A stretch of DNA of 5,043 bases, from positions 830 through 5,872 of the forward strand of contig DOEC01000013.1 in the NCBI GenBank assembly GCA_003524085.1. The letters run 5' to 3'. Each line of letters begins with the position of its first letter. Within the stretch, counting starts at the first letter, position 1. The notes beneath the pieces are model-generated. The model saw only the letters and a list, made by a program, of their open reading frames with translations. It was not told the origin of the DNA and did no database searches. The position numbers and the translations under genes were made by a program. Positions 4,865 through 5,043 of this stretch are shown piece after piece. Source of the DNA: Bacillota bacterium. GTDB lineage: Bacteria; Bacillota_I; Bacilli_A; RF39; UBA660.

Positions 4865-5043
4865 TTAAGCATTTTGACCTGTTGGACCCTGTGGAATAGT
4901 TAAATTAAGTATATAATTAGGTGCTGTTCCTGTAATAGAAGCAGCCGCTTGCGTACCTGGGTCTCCCGTTGTTACTGTTCCAATTGATATTGTAGGCGTC
5001 TCAGCATCAGCCCCTGCTGCTCCTGCTTCACCTTGAGGACCTG
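4865..5043 (-). CDS. Partial: C-terminus of a collagen-like repeat protein
   Basis: Open from the right edge to a TAA at 4865-4867; 58 codons are visible, read in the frame whose first full codon is 5039-5041. It begins GPQGEAGAAGADAE, four Gly-X-Y triplets of a collagen-like helix plus an imperfect one. A compact segment, TPTISIGTVTTGDPGTQAAA...TGTAPNYILNLTIP, follows, and then QGPTGQNA, one or two further G-X-Y triplets before the stop. The middle segment has the look of the small beta domain often inserted between collagen stretches in Bacillota surface, exosporium and phage-fibre proteins (IGTVTTG...VLNFTIPxGxTG). The protein is probably surface exposed; no sortase motif or transmembrane anchor is present at the C-terminus, so any anchoring must be N-terminal and off the window. 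It has its own terminator and is transcribed towards the tetR operon. Its GC content is far above that of its neighbours. Confidence 0.85.
   Translation of the reverse strand, partial: GPQGEAGAAGADAETPTISIGTVTTGDPGTQAAASITGTAPNYILNLTIPQGPTGQNA

Overview
The window looks like part of the chromosome of a low-GC Gram-positive bacterium (Bacillota; gut Bacilli of the RF39/Erysipelotrichia kind or a Clostridia relative are the best guesses from sequence feel alone). The evidence is a very AT-rich sequence (20-27% GC in two 60-base stretches I counted), strong AGGAGG-type ribosome binding sites, and typical Bacillota families: a DrrA-type ABC exporter, small XRE regulators and a collagen-like surface protein. 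Every Trp codon I checked is TGG and every visible stop is TAA, so the standard bacterial code fits and a mycoplasma-type code does not.

Layout from left to right. (1) 1-674, minus strand: a small XRE-type repressor gene (429-674) followed 5 bases later by the first 141 codons of a membrane-anchored or secreted, beta-rich surface protein (1-423, running off the left edge). (2) 675-786: a 112-base divergent control region with a good minus-strand promoter and three similar TACA-N10-TGTA operator-like sites. (3) 787-990, plus strand: a second small XRE regulator, transcribed away from the first. (4) 995-1025: a hairpin that can act as a terminator in both directions, between the convergent XRE gene and the ABC operon. 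(5) 1016-4773, minus strand: a four-gene operon, in transcription order a TetR/AcrR regulator, an ABC ATPase and two ABC-2 permeases. Each gene overlaps the next by 1, 1 and 14 bases. (6) 4774-4864: the TetR promoter, covered by a nearly perfect 32-base palindrome, and a small hairpin terminator for the next gene. (7) 4865-5043, minus strand: the last 58 codons of a collagen-like protein with a distinctly higher GC content.

Two regulatory circuits can be read. On the right, the TetR protein very probably represses its own operon through the palindrome, and its unknown ligand releases a three-component efflux pump (one ATPase, two different permeases, as in linearmycin-resistance LnrLMN or SagGHI-type exporters). 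On the left, a divergent XRE pair shares a three-site control region in a CI/Cro-like layout, and one of the pair is translationally linked to a surface protein gene, so the switch probably controls a surface trait. The left circuit is the less familiar part of the window. No IS element, CRISPR array, tRNA or rRNA was seen.
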